Shown piece by piece: positions 26,044 through 34,015 of a stretch of 64,000 bases of DNA; position 1 is the first letter of the stretch, and every line of letters begins with the position of its first letter. The translations under genes were made by a program, and so were the position numbers. Origin of the DNA: Limnohabitans sp. 63ED37-2 (GTDB lineage: Bacteria; Pseudomonadota; Gammaproteobacteria; Burkholderiales; Burkholderiaceae_C); NCBI RefSeq assembly GCF_001412535.1, contig NZ_CP011774.1, positions 1,483,501 to 1,547,500 on the forward strand, read 5' to 3'. The notes below the pieces were generated by a model, which saw nothing but the letters and a program-made list of their open reading frames with translations, was not told the DNA's origin and did no database searches.

Positions 26044-26940
26044 ATGACCACCGACCAACGCCCCATCCGTGGCAGCATCCCTGCTCTGATCACACCCATG
26101 CTCAACGACGGCCAAGTGGATTACCCCACTTTGCGAAAACTGATCGACTGGCATGTGACCGAAGGCACCGATGGGTTGGTGATCGTCGGCACTTCGGGCG
26201 AATCGCCCACCGTGAACGTGGACGAACACCGCGAAATTCTGCGGGTATCGGTGGAACAAGCGGCCAAGCGGATACCCATCATTGCCGGCTGCGGCGCCAA
26301 CTCCACCGCAGAAGCCATTTCGCTGGCCAAATACGCCGAGTCCATCGGTGCTGACGCCCAATTGCAAGTGGTGCCCTATTACAACAAGCCCACTCAGGAA
26401 GGCCTGTTCCAGCACTTCAAGGCAATCGCCGAAGCCACGCCCAAGCTGCCCGTGATTTTGTACAACGTGCCTGGCCGCACCGTGGCCGATCTTCAGCACG
26501 ACACCGTCCTGCGCTTGGCCCAAGTGCCAGGGATCATTGGCATCAAGGAAGCCACCAGCAACATCGAACGCGCCCAATGGCTCATCCGCGATGTGCCCAA
26601 AGCGTTCGCTGTTTTCTCGGGCGATGACGCCACGGCTGTGGCCCTGATGCTCTGCGGTGGCGCTGGCAACATCAGCGTGACCGCCAACGTGGCACCGCGT
26701 CAAATGCACGAGCTGTGCATGGCCGCCTTACGAGGCGACGTGAAAGAAGCCATGCGCATCCAGTTCCAGCTCTTGCCTGTGCACAAAAACCTGTTTGTCG
26801 AAGCCAACCCCATCCCCGTCAAATGGGCCATGCAGCGCATGGGGCTTTGCGGCCCCACACTGCGCTTGCCCATGACCGAGCTGTCTGAGTCGCAGCGGCC
26901 TGTGGTTGAAGCGGCCCTCAAGGCCAGTGGCCTGATTTGA
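26044..26940 (+). CDS. dapA: 4-hydroxy-tetrahydrodipicolinate synthase
   Basis: DapA condenses pyruvate with aspartate semialdehyde, the first step to lysine and diaminopimelate for the cell wall. The 298-residue protein shows IPALITPMLNDGQVDYPTLR, the substrate-loop GTSGESPTV, the active tyrosine in LYNVPGRTVADL, and the Schiff-base lysine in IIGIKEATSNIERA. Length and motifs are fully typical. No lysine riboswitch-like structure was noticed in the 113 bp upstream. It is followed 20 bp later by bamC, as in enterobacteria. Confidence 0.96.
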   Translation: MTTDQRPIRGSIPALITPMLNDGQVDYPTLRKLIDWHVTEGTDGLVIVGTSGESPTVNVDEHREILRVSVEQAAKRIPIIAGCGANSTAEAISLAKYAESIGADAQLQVVPYYNKPTQEGLFQHFKAIAEATPKLPVILYNVPGRTVADLQHDTVLRLAQVPGIIGIKEATSNIERAQWLIRDVPKAFAVFSGDDATAVALMLCGGAGNISVTANVAPRQMHELCMAALRGDVKEAMRIQFQLLPVHKNLFVEANPIPVKWAMQRMGLCGPTLRLPMTELSESQRPVVEAALKASGLI

Positions 26941-26960
26941 CAGACACCCCAAGGAAATTT

Positions 26961-28100
26961 GTGAACCTTTTGACACCCAACACCATGTCCTCTGTTCCTT
27001 TCAAGCGCACCGCCACGGTATTGGCTTTGGCCACCTTGCTCAGCGCCTGCTCGGTGCTGCAGGAAGACAAAATCGACTACAAAAGCGCGGCCAAAGCGCC
27101 CACACTCGAAATCCCCCCGGATCTGACGCAGTTGCGCAAGGAATCGCGCTACGCCATCGAAAGCACGTCGGCCACAGCCTCCGGCTTTCAAAACGCTGGA
27201 AGCCGTGTAGCCGATGCTGGCACAGCAGCCAATGCCCTAGGGCCCGTCAGGATCGAGCGACAAGGCCATCAGCGTTGGCTCGTGACCAGCTTGCCAGCCG
27301 ACAAAGTCTGGGAGCCTCTGCGCGAGTTTTGGACCAGCAATGGTTTTGTGCTTGTCACCGATGCGGCCGATGTGGGCATCATGGAAACCGAGTGGGCAGA
27401 AAACCGGGCCAAACTGCCCCAAGACTTCATTCGAAGGACCTTGGGCAAGGTGCTCGATTCGTTCTATTCCACCGGTGAACGTGACAAATTCAGGACCCGA
27501 GTGGAGCGCAATGCCCAAGGCGGCGTGGACATCTTCATCACCCACCGCGGCATGATCGAGACCTACACCGACGCCCAAAAAGACCGCACCATCTGGCAAC
27601 CCCGACCCAGTGACCCTGAGTTGGAAATCGAATTCATGCGCCGCCTGATGGTCAAATTGGGCACCACGCCAGAAATGGCCAAAACAGCCGCGACCGCGAC
27701 GGCTGCCACTGCCAACGCATCGGAGACCAGCAGCCAGGTCAGCACCGTCAATGGCCAACCCGTGATCGTGCTTCAGGACAGTTTCGACCGCGCATGGCGG
27801 CGCACGGGCGTGGCCTTGGACCGCAGCGGCTTCACTGTGGAAGACCGCGACCGGATGGCCGGCGTTTACTTTGTGCGTTATGTTGCCGCCGGCACCAGCA
27901 CCGAACCAACAGGCTTTCTGGGACGTATCTTTGGAAGCAAGAAGGACACCCCTTCGACGCTGACCAAATACCAGATCAAAGTCATTTCCTCAGGTGATAA
28001 CCAAAGCGCCATTCGCGTGTTGACGGCCACGGGTCAACCCGAGCCTTCGATCCAGGATGCTGAGCGAATTTTGAAGTTGATTGCTGCCGAATTGCGCTAA
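26961..28100 (+). CDS. bamC: outer membrane assembly lipoprotein BamC (NlpB)
   Basis: BamC is a lipoprotein of the BAM complex that inserts beta-barrel proteins into the outer membrane. The protein has a lipoprotein signal ending in TLLSACSVLQ and the conserved BamC opening APTLEIPPDLTQLRKESRYA. Two helix-grip domains follow (VWEPLREFWTSNGF near residue 115 and FDRAWRRTGVALDRSGF near residue 275), joined by an Ala/Thr-rich stretch. I place the start at the GTG at 26961 because AAGGAA lies 4 bp before it (379 aa); the ATG at 26985 gives a 371-residue form with a more typical signal length. A strong terminator follows. Confidence 0.88.
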   Translation: MNLLTPNTMSSVPFKRTATVLALATLLSACSVLQEDKIDYKSAAKAPTLEIPPDLTQLRKESRYAIESTSATASGFQNAGSRVADAGTAANALGPVRIERQGHQRWLVTSLPADKVWEPLREFWTSNGFVLVTDAADVGIMETEWAENRAKLPQDFIRRTLGKVLDSFYSTGERDKFRTRVERNAQGGVDIFITHRGMIETYTDAQKDRTIWQPRPSDPELEIEFMRRLMVKLGTTPEMAKTAATATAATANASETSSQVSTVNGQPVIVLQDSFDRAWRRTGVALDRSGFTVEDRDRMAGVYFVRYVAAGTSTEPTGFLGRIFGSKKDTPSTLTKYQIKVISSGDNQSAIRVLTATGQPEPSIQDAERILKLIAAELR

Positions 28101-28118
28101 GCAAGGAAATTCAAGATG

Positions 28119-28149
28119 AAAAAAAACCCCGCAAAGCGGGGTTTTTTTT
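28119..28149. terminator. bidirectional rho-independent terminator
   Basis: An A-run, then CCCCGC-AAA-GCGGGG, then eight T residues. The flanking A- and T-runs let the hairpin stop both the bamC transcript from the left and the convergent small-lipoprotein transcript from the right. Confidence 0.9.
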
Positions 28150-28180
28150 GACCCATCCGGTTTGCACCGGATGAATAAGA

Positions 28181-28372
28181 TCACTTGGCAGCAGATGCGT
28201 CAGCAGCTGGAGCAGCAGCAGGAGCGGATGCGTCAGCAGCAGGAGCTGAAGCGTCAGCAGCTGGGGCAGCAGCTGGAGCTGGTGCAGGTGCAGGAGCAGC
28301 AGCTTCTTTTTTGCCGCAAGCGGACAAAGCAGCAGCAGCGACGATAACGGCCAGAACGAGGGTCTTGTTCAT
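28181..28372 (-). CDS. small Ala/Pro-rich repeat lipoprotein
   Basis: This 63-residue protein begins MNKTLVLAVIVAAAALSACG, a lipoprotein signal with Cys19, then KKEAAAPAPAPAPAA and three copies of a PAADASA-type unit up to the C-terminus. It has no folded domain and is probably an extended, surface- or periplasm-facing lipoprotein. An AGGA site lies 8 bases before the ATG at 28372. A terminator follows and a long leader precedes it, so it is a stand-alone unit. Similar short low-complexity lipoproteins are common in Burkholderiales, with no known function. Confidence 0.75.
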   Translation of the reverse strand: MNKTLVLAVIVAAAALSACGKKEAAAPAPAPAPAAAPAADASAPAADASAPAAAPAADASAAK

Positions 28373-28486
28373 TTTGATTTTCCTAATGTGTGAATGTGAA
28401 AACAATTTCCGGAAACTGTTTCAACGGTGGTTAAAGCCGTCGAAACCGAGCCAAAAGCACTCGAGCTCTTTTGTACTCAGCCTCGA

Positions 28487-28492
28487 ATTATA
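28487..28492 (-). promoter_or_regulatory. possible -10 element for the small lipoprotein
   Basis: On the minus strand there is a perfect TATAAT about 115 bp before the lipoprotein ATG, in an AT-rich gap. No good -35 box lies 16-18 bp upstream, so it is only a candidate. Confidence 0.35.
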
Positions 28493-28571
28493 GCGTTTTC
28501 CCTAGTCCAGCAGACGAACACTTACCGCAAGCTTTCGTTTATTTGATGCAAAAACAATTCAGCTCGCTTGT

Positions 28572-29693
28572 TCACAGGCTCCTTAACCAACCGGCACTGG
28601 CCCAATCAAGCAGAGCCTCTTTGGCATCTGCACTCAAAACCTTGATTTTTTGCACTGTAATGACCCGTTCGTCGGCCAATTGACGCAAAACAAGAGCATC
28701 ACGCCCACCGACCTTGAAGCCCTCGCCATTGATGAACACGTGTTTGTCGTCGTACATCATCTTGCTGCGGCGGTCCAGGCGCAAGCCCACCGACAAGTCG
28801 GGCGCCACTTCGGCGTCTTCAAACCAGACATTGGCTTTGGGCTCGGTCAGATACTCACCCAGCAAACTGTCCAGCAAGTCAGGGTTTTGAAGCGCTTTAT
28901 CCACCACTTGACGTGCAAAGCCAGCCAAAGGCTGCGGAATGGCAGCAGGTGATGACATCGCCCCTTGTTTCGGATCTCGATAAATGGCGTCCCCCACACC
29001 GTCAAACGCTTCATCGGCCAAGCCCAGCAACAACTCACGGGCCAACTCGCCCTCTTGAGGGGCCCGAAACCCAATCGACCAGGTCATGCACTCGCCTTCG
29101 GCCACACCATCGTGGGCATATTTTGGGGGCAAATACAGCATGTCGCCGGGGTTGAGCACAAACTCTTCTTCCGCCTCAAAGTTTTGCAAAATCTTGAGCG
29201 GCACGCCCGGCTGAAGACTCAAGTCTTTGTTGCGGCCAATGCGCCAGCGGCGCTGCCCATGGGCCTGCAACAAAAACACGTCATAACTGTCAAAGTGGGG
29301 CCCCACGCCACCGCCATCGGTGGCGTAGCTGATCATCACGTCGTCAAGCCGTGCATCTGGGACAAAGCGGAACTGCTGCATCAGCGCGTGCACGCCGTCA
29401 TGGTGCAAGTCGACGCCTTGCACCAGGAAAGTCCACTTTTTCTGGCTGAAGGGCGGTAAACCCCGCTTGGGGAACGGGCCATGCTTCATCTTCCAGCCCT
29501 TGGGCGAATCCACAATCAAACGCGACTCCACGCCCTCCTCGCCCGCCAAGGCCACCAAGTCGGCGCGGCCCACACACGGCACAAAACCCGGGATCGCGTT
29601 GCGCACCAGCAAGGGCTTTTTTTGCCAGTGGCGCTTCATGAATTGGCTGGGGCTGAGGCCACCGAGCAGGGCCAAAGGTTGTTCTGTGTTCAT
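28572..29693 (-). CDS. roxA: RoxA/YcfD-type ribosomal oxygenase (cupin-like JmjC domain)
   Basis: This 373-residue Fe(II)/2-oxoglutarate oxygenase belongs to the ROX family. E. coli YcfD hydroxylates an arginine of ribosomal protein L16. The iron-binding facial triad is visible as the HxD in GVGPHFDSYDVFLLQAHG and the distal His in YLPPKYAHDGVAEGE. The N-terminal LGGLSPSQFMKRHWQKKPLL is typical, and the C-terminal winged-helix region (LVLRQLADERVITV) is present. The start at 29693 gives MNTEQPLALLGGL. The exact target residue in this organism is inferred from the family. Confidence 0.88.
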   Translation of the reverse strand: MNTEQPLALLGGLSPSQFMKRHWQKKPLLVRNAIPGFVPCVGRADLVALAGEEGVESRLIVDSPKGWKMKHGPFPKRGLPPFSQKKWTFLVQGVDLHHDGVHALMQQFRFVPDARLDDVMISYATDGGGVGPHFDSYDVFLLQAHGQRRWRIGRNKDLSLQPGVPLKILQNFEAEEEFVLNPGDMLYLPPKYAHDGVAEGECMTWSIGFRAPQEGELARELLLGLADEAFDGVGDAIYRDPKQGAMSSPAAIPQPLAGFARQVVDKALQNPDLLDSLLGEYLTEPKANVWFEDAEVAPDLSVGLRLDRRSKMMYDDKHVFINGEGFKVGGRDALVLRQLADERVITVQKIKVLSADAKEALLDWASAGWLRSL

Positions 29694-29779
29694 GGGGGTG
29701 TTCCGGTTGCACAAGTCAAAAGACCAGCGCTCAAAGACAAGGCGGCCAAATCCGGCCGCCAAACTGCGACAATTGTCCT

Positions 29780-30313
29780 ATGGAAATCAAGACACCTTCT
29801 GTGGTCGCACTGACCTGGACACTCAAAGACACGCTGGGCGAAGTTCTCGACACCTTGGACGAGCCCGTTGAATTCTTCATTGGCGGCCAAGACCTGCTGC
29901 CAAAAATAGAGGAAGCCCTGCAAGGCCACGAAAAAGGCGCCAAGGTCGATCTGCACTTGGAGCCCGAAGACGCCTTTGGCGACTTTAACGAAGAGCTGCT
30001 TTTCTTGGAGCCGTTGGCCCTCTTTCCCGAAGGGCTGGAGCCCGGCCTCACGATCGAAGGCACCGCCTTGCCCGAGGGCTGCCACCCCGACGCACCGCGC
30101 AACGTGCTCTACACCGTGACCGAGATCTACCCCGAGCATGTGGTGCTCGACGGCAACCACCCGCTGTCGGGCATTGCGCTGCGTTTGCACCTGAAGGTGG
30201 AATCGGTGCGCGAGCCCACCGAAGCCGAAGTGGGCAGCGGCAGCTGCGGTACGGGTTTCTTCAAGATCGAAGTGGGCGATGAGGGTAGCCTGACGATACC
30301 CACGCTGCACTGA
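29780..30313 (+). CDS. slyD: FKBP-type peptidyl-prolyl isomerase, SlyD-like
   Basis: This 177-residue protein has the SlyD layout: a split FKBP domain (VALTWTLKDTLGEVLDTLDE, then PVEFFIGGQDLLPKIEEALQ) around an insert-in-flap chaperone domain (residues about 70-125, EDAFGDFNEELLFLEPLALF). The FKBP half resumes at HPLSGIALRLHLKVESVREP. It isomerises prolyl bonds and binds unfolded chains. The His/Cys-rich metal-binding tail of E. coli SlyD is absent; only GSGSCGTG is near the end. It is divergent from the roxA-like gene and ends at a terminator. Confidence 0.85.
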   Translation: MEIKTPSVVALTWTLKDTLGEVLDTLDEPVEFFIGGQDLLPKIEEALQGHEKGAKVDLHLEPEDAFGDFNEELLFLEPLALFPEGLEPGLTIEGTALPEGCHPDAPRNVLYTVTEIYPEHVVLDGNHPLSGIALRLHLKVESVREPTEAEVGSGSCGTGFFKIEVGDEGSLTIPTLH

Positions 30314-30336
30314 GCCCCCTGAACAGCACCATTAAC

Positions 30337-30362
30337 AGCGCCCTGCAGGGCGCTTATTTTTT
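30337..30362 (+). terminator. rho-independent terminator after slyD
   Basis: The hairpin GCGCCC-TGCA-GGGCGC is followed by TTATTTTTT. It lies between the convergent slyD and dut stops; the T-run overlaps the dut stop codon. Confidence 0.75.
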
Positions 30363-30803
30363 GCCGGTCGAGCCGTAGCCACCTTCGCCACGCTCACTGG
30401 GTGCATCAAACTCTGCCACCACATTGAATGTGGCCTGCACCACCGGCACGATGACCATTTGCGCGATGCGCTCCATCGGCTCGATGGTGAAAGCCACATC
30501 GCTGCGGTTCCAGGCGCTGACCATCAATTGCCCCTGGTAATCGCTGTCAATCAAACCCACCAAGTTGCCCAGCACGATGCCGTGCTTGTGGCCCAAACCC
30601 GATCGGGGCAAGAGCATGGCGGCATAAGCCGGGTCTTTCAGGTGCACGGCGATGCCAGTGGGCACCAGTTGCCAAGCGTTGGGCTGCAGTGTCAAGGGCT
30701 CGCTCAGGCAAGCACGCAAATCCAAGCCTGCACTGCCTGGTGTGGCATAAGCAGGCAACTGATCTGACATGCGGGCGTCGATGATTTTGAGGTCGATGTT
30801 CAT
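30354..30803 (-). CDS. dut: dUTP diphosphatase
   Basis: Dut hydrolyses dUTP to dUMP, keeping uracil out of DNA and supplying the ThyA substrate. The 149-residue trimeric-type protein has all five motifs: ATPGSAGLDLRACL, LLPRSGLGHKHGI, GNLVGLIDSDYQGQLMVSAW, RIAQMVIVPVV and the C-terminal GEGGYGSTGKK. I start at 30803 (MNIDLKIIDARM); the frame is open upstream, but the conserved N-terminus begins there. It lies downstream of coaBC on the same strand, as in many proteobacteria (coaBC-dut). Confidence 0.96.
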   Translation of the reverse strand: MNIDLKIIDARMSDQLPAYATPGSAGLDLRACLSEPLTLQPNAWQLVPTGIAVHLKDPAYAAMLLPRSGLGHKHGIVLGNLVGLIDSDYQGQLMVSAWNRSDVAFTIEPMERIAQMVIVPVVQATFNVVAEFDAPSERGEGGYGSTGKK

Positions 30804-30867
30804 AGGGGGGTCCTGGATTTTGTAAAGCACCCAAGGCCCAAGGCCATGGGACGCCAAAAGGAGACAA

Positions 30868-32079
30868 TTATTTCAAGCGACGGGCAATGTCGTCGATCAG
30901 CTGCACCGCCAAGGCTTGTTTGCTGGCACGAGGCAACTCACGAGCGCCCGCATGGTCCACCAAAAGCAAGGCGTTGTCGTCCTGGCCAAAAGTGGCAGGA
31001 CCAATATTGCCCACCAACAGCGGCACCCCCTTGCGAAGGCGCTTGGCCGTGGCATGCGCCAACAAGTCGTGGCTTTCGGCCGCAAAACCCACACAAAACA
31101 ACTCACCCGATGCGCCACGCGGAGACTGCGCGATGGTGGCCAGAATGTCCGGGTTCTCCACAAAGCTCAGCTGGGGTGTATCGCCTGAGCCGTCTTTTTT
31201 GATCTTCTGATCGGCCGAATGGGCAGGCCGCCAATCGGCCACTGCGGCCGTGGCAATGAACACATCGGCTGCATGCGCGTGCAATTGCACCGCGTCGAGC
31301 ATTTGACGGGCCGAACGCACATCCACCCGCTGCACGCCCCGCGGTGAGGGCAAATGCACGGGCCCCGCGACCAGCGTGACGCTCGCCCCCGCCATGCGGG
31401 CTGCACGCGCAATGGCAAAACCCATCTTGCCACTCGACAAATTGGTGATGCCGCGCACCGGGTCGATCGCCTCGTAAGTGGGCCCAGCCGTGACCAGCAC
31501 CGCCTTGCCGGACATCACTTTGGGTGTGAAAAACGCTTCCAGGTCTTCCAAAATTTCATCGGCTTCGAGCATGCGGCCGTCGCCCGTCTCGCCACAAGCC
31601 TGGTCGCCCTGCCCCACATCCAGCACATGGATGCCGTCGGCTTTGAGCTGCGCCACATTGCGCTGCGTGGCCGGGTTGTTCCACATTTCACGGTTCATGG
31701 CCGGGGCCACGATGAGCAGCACCTTGTCCAGCGGCCGCGCCAGGCACATGAGGCTGAGCAGCTCATCGGCCCCACCATGCAGCAGTTTGGCCATGAAGTC
31801 CGCGCTGGCCGGAGCCACCACAATTGCATCGGCCTCGCGGCTCAAATTGATGTGCGCCATGTTGTTGGCTTCACGCGGGTCCCATTGCGAGGAGTAAACC
31901 GGCCGACCCGATAAGGCCTGCATGGTCACCGCCGTCATGAAGTGCTCGGCCGCCTCGGTCATCACGACCTGCACCGTCACGCCCGCCTTGACCAAGGCGC
32001 GGCAGAGTTCCGCCGACTTGAAGGCCGCAATGCCGCCCGACAAGCCCAGAACGATGTGTTTTCCAGCCAATGTGCTCAT
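30868..32079 (-). CDS. coaBC: bifunctional phosphopantothenoylcysteine decarboxylase / phosphopantothenate-cysteine ligase
   Basis: This 403-residue enzyme performs two steps of coenzyme A synthesis. The N-terminal FMN decarboxylase (CoaC) shows LGLSGGIAAFKSAELCRALV, the catalytic His in MAHINLSREADAIVVAPASA, PAMNREMW, and the reactive Cys in GDQACGETGDGRM. The C-terminal ligase (CoaB) starts at VLVTAGPTYEAIDPVRGITN and has SSGKMGFAIARAA. The start is MSTLAGKHIVLG at 32079. It precedes dut on the minus strand and is divergent from pyrG. Confidence 0.95.
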   Translation of the reverse strand: MSTLAGKHIVLGLSGGIAAFKSAELCRALVKAGVTVQVVMTEAAEHFMTAVTMQALSGRPVYSSQWDPREANNMAHINLSREADAIVVAPASADFMAKLLHGGADELLSLMCLARPLDKVLLIVAPAMNREMWNNPATQRNVAQLKADGIHVLDVGQGDQACGETGDGRMLEADEILEDLEAFFTPKVMSGKAVLVTAGPTYEAIDPVRGITNLSSGKMGFAIARAARMAGASVTLVAGPVHLPSPRGVQRVDVRSARQMLDAVQLHAHAADVFIATAAVADWRPAHSADQKIKKDGSGDTPQLSFVENPDILATIAQSPRGASGELFCVGFAAESHDLLAHATAKRLRKGVPLLVGNIGPATFGQDDNALLLVDHAGARELPRASKQALAVQLIDDIARRLK

Positions 32080-32170
32080 GGCTGGTGAATGTAGCAGACC
32101 GCTTCGCATTCAGTGCGAAATAGCTTGAGCGCAGGACGAGAGAACATTGACCGCAACGCAGCGCCGAGCT

Positions 32171-32235
32171 CAGGGCTGGCCGGATCGGGCGATTTGGCGA
32201 GCGAAGCGAGTTATGAGCCCGACCGGCCAGCCCTG
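32171..32235. repeat. long inverted repeat upstream of pyrG
   Basis: The left arm CAGGGCTGGCCGGATCGGGC (32171-32190) and the right arm (32217-32235) are complementary over 19 bp with a single bulged A. The 26-bp loop contains GCGAGCGAAGCGAG. No T-run follows. It lies in the coaBC-pyrG gap and may be a dispersed repeat. Confidence 0.65.
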
Positions 32236-32297
32236 AACCCGGTGCGAAAACATCCACGACAAGTCGACATCGACACAAAACCCCGAACTCGACTGTC

Positions 32298-32336
32298 TAT
32301 AATCACGATTTCCACCTACCGGGAGCCAAAGCTCCC
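32298..32336 (+). promoter_or_regulatory. pyrG promoter -10 candidate and leader hairpin
   Basis: TATAAT lies at 32298-32303, with no convincing -35. A predicted start near 32310 would give a leader containing the hairpin GGGAGC-CAAA-GCTCCC at 32321-32336, ending 9 bases before the pyrG ATG. No other ribosome site is visible, so the hairpin may affect translation or early transcription. Confidence 0.45.
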
Positions 32337-32345
32337 GTCTTGGAC

Positions 32346-33992
32346 ATGACCAAATTTGTCTTCGTCACCGGCGGTGTGGTGTCTTCCCTGGGCAAGGGAA
32401 TCGCCTCCGCCTCGCTCGCCGCCCTCCTTGAATCGCGCGGCCTCTCCGTCACCCTTATCAAGCTCGACCCCTACCTCAACGTGGACCCCGGCACCATGTC
32501 GCCGATCCAGCACGGCGAGGTGTTTGTCACCGACGACGGCGCTGAAACCGACCTCGACTTGGGCCACTACGAGCGCTTCATCAACACCCGGATGAAGAAG
32601 GCCAACAACTTCACCACCGGTCAGATTTACAAAAGCGTCCTTGAAAAAGAACGCCGTGGCGACTACTTGGGCAAGACCGTGCAGGTTATCCCCCATGTCA
32701 CCAACGAAATTCAGGACTTCGTCAAGCGCGGTGCAGGTTTTGGCACGCCTGAAGCGGTGGATGTGGCCATCGTCGAGATCGGCGGCACGGTGGGCGACAT
32801 CGAGTCTTTGCCATTTTTGGAAGCCGTGCGCCAACTCAGCCTGCGTCTGGGCCCCAACAACACCGCTTTTGTGCACTTGACTTACCTGCCCTGGATTGCC
32901 ACCGCAGGTGAACTCAAGACCAAACCCACCCAGCACACCGTGCAAAAACTGCGCGAAATCGGCATCCAGCCTGACGCCCTGCTGTGCCGTGCCGATCGCT
33001 TCATTCCAGACGACGAGCGCGACAAGATTTCGCTCTTCACCAACGTGCAAAGCTGGGGCGTGATCTCCATGCCCGACGTGGACACCATCTACAAAGTGCC
33101 CCGCGTGCTGCACGAGCAAGGCCTGGACGGCCTGATCTGCGACAAATTGCGCCTGAACACGCCACCGGCCAGCCTCAAACGCTGGGACGACCTGGTGTAC
33201 GAGACCGCCAACCCCAAGGGCGAAGTCACCATCGCCATGGTCGGCAAATACGTCGAGCTGTCGGACAGCTACAAGTCCGTCAACGAAGCGCTGCGCCATG
33301 CGGGCATGCGCAACCATGTGCGTGTGAAGATCGAGCACATCGACTCCGAAACCATCACCCCCGAGACCGTGGCCAGCCTGGCGCACTACGACGGCGTGCT
33401 GGTGCCCGGCGGTTTTGGCAAACGTGGGGTGGAAGGCAAGATCGAAACGGCGCAATTCGCACGCACCCACAAAGTGCCTTACTTGGGCATCTGCCTGGGT
33501 ATGCAGGTGGCGACCATTGAATATGCCCGCCACATGGCCGGCATGAAGGACGCCAACAGCACCGAATTCGAGCCTGAAACGCCCTTCCCCGTCATCGCCT
33601 TGATCAACGAGTGGAAAGATGCGGACGGCTCGATCCAGAAACGCGACGCCAATTCCGATTTGGGTGGCACCATGCGTTTGGGTGCACAAAGCTCCGACGT
33701 GGCCAAGGGCACGCTGGCCCACCAAATCTATGGCGACGTGGTCACCGAGCGCCACCGCCACCGTTACGAGGCCAACGTCAATTACTTGGACCAGCTGCGC
33801 AAAGCCGGTTTGGTGATCTCGGCGCTGACCCAGCGTGAGCAGCTGACCGAAATCGTCGAGTTGCCGCAAACCGTGCACCCTTGGTATGTGGGCGTGCAGT
33901 TCCACCCCGAGTTCAAGTCCACCCCTTGGGACGGCCACCCCTTGTTCAACGCCTTTGTGAAGGCGGCCATTGAACACCAGGCCGCCGCCTGA
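32346..33992 (+). CDS. pyrG: CTP synthase
   Basis: This 548-residue enzyme aminates UTP to CTP using glutamine. The N-terminal amidoligase has the P-loop FVTGGVVSSLGKGIASASLA, KLDPYLNVDPGTMSPIQHGE and the CTP/UTP site through EVFVTDDGAETDLDLGHYER. The C-terminal class I glutaminase shows the nucleophile in YLGICLGMQVATIEYARHM and the His-Glu pair in VGVQFHPEFKSTPWDG. The start is the ATG at 32346 (MTKFVFVTGG), 10 residues before the P-loop glycine run. It leads a pyrG-kdsA-DUF1330-eno-ftsB cluster, a classic betaproteobacterial order. Confidence 0.97.
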   Translation: MTKFVFVTGGVVSSLGKGIASASLAALLESRGLSVTLIKLDPYLNVDPGTMSPIQHGEVFVTDDGAETDLDLGHYERFINTRMKKANNFTTGQIYKSVLEKERRGDYLGKTVQVIPHVTNEIQDFVKRGAGFGTPEAVDVAIVEIGGTVGDIESLPFLEAVRQLSLRLGPNNTAFVHLTYLPWIATAGELKTKPTQHTVQKLREIGIQPDALLCRADRFIPDDERDKISLFTNVQSWGVISMPDVDTIYKVPRVLHEQGLDGLICDKLRLNTPPASLKRWDDLVYETANPKGEVTIAMVGKYVELSDSYKSVNEALRHAGMRNHVRVKIEHIDSETITPETVASLAHYDGVLVPGGFGKRGVEGKIETAQFARTHKVPYLGICLGMQVATIEYARHMAGMKDANSTEFEPETPFPVIALINEWKDADGSIQKRDANSDLGGTMRLGAQSSDVAKGTLAHQIYGDVVTERHRHRYEANVNYLDQLRKAGLVISALTQREQLTEIVELPQTVHPWYVGVQFHPEFKSTPWDGHPLFNAFVKAAIEHQAAA

Positions 33993-34015
33993 ATGACCCC
34001 AACAAGGACCTTGCC

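Noticed and set aside
28185..28347. Short tandem repeats that might be a CRISPR or satellite array
   Set aside because: The repeats are in frame and encode the Ala/Pro lipoprotein tail; there are no unique spacers.
32316..33977. Minus-strand frame opposite pyrG
   Set aside because: Antisense shadow; composition is low-complexity and the pyrG protein is complete.
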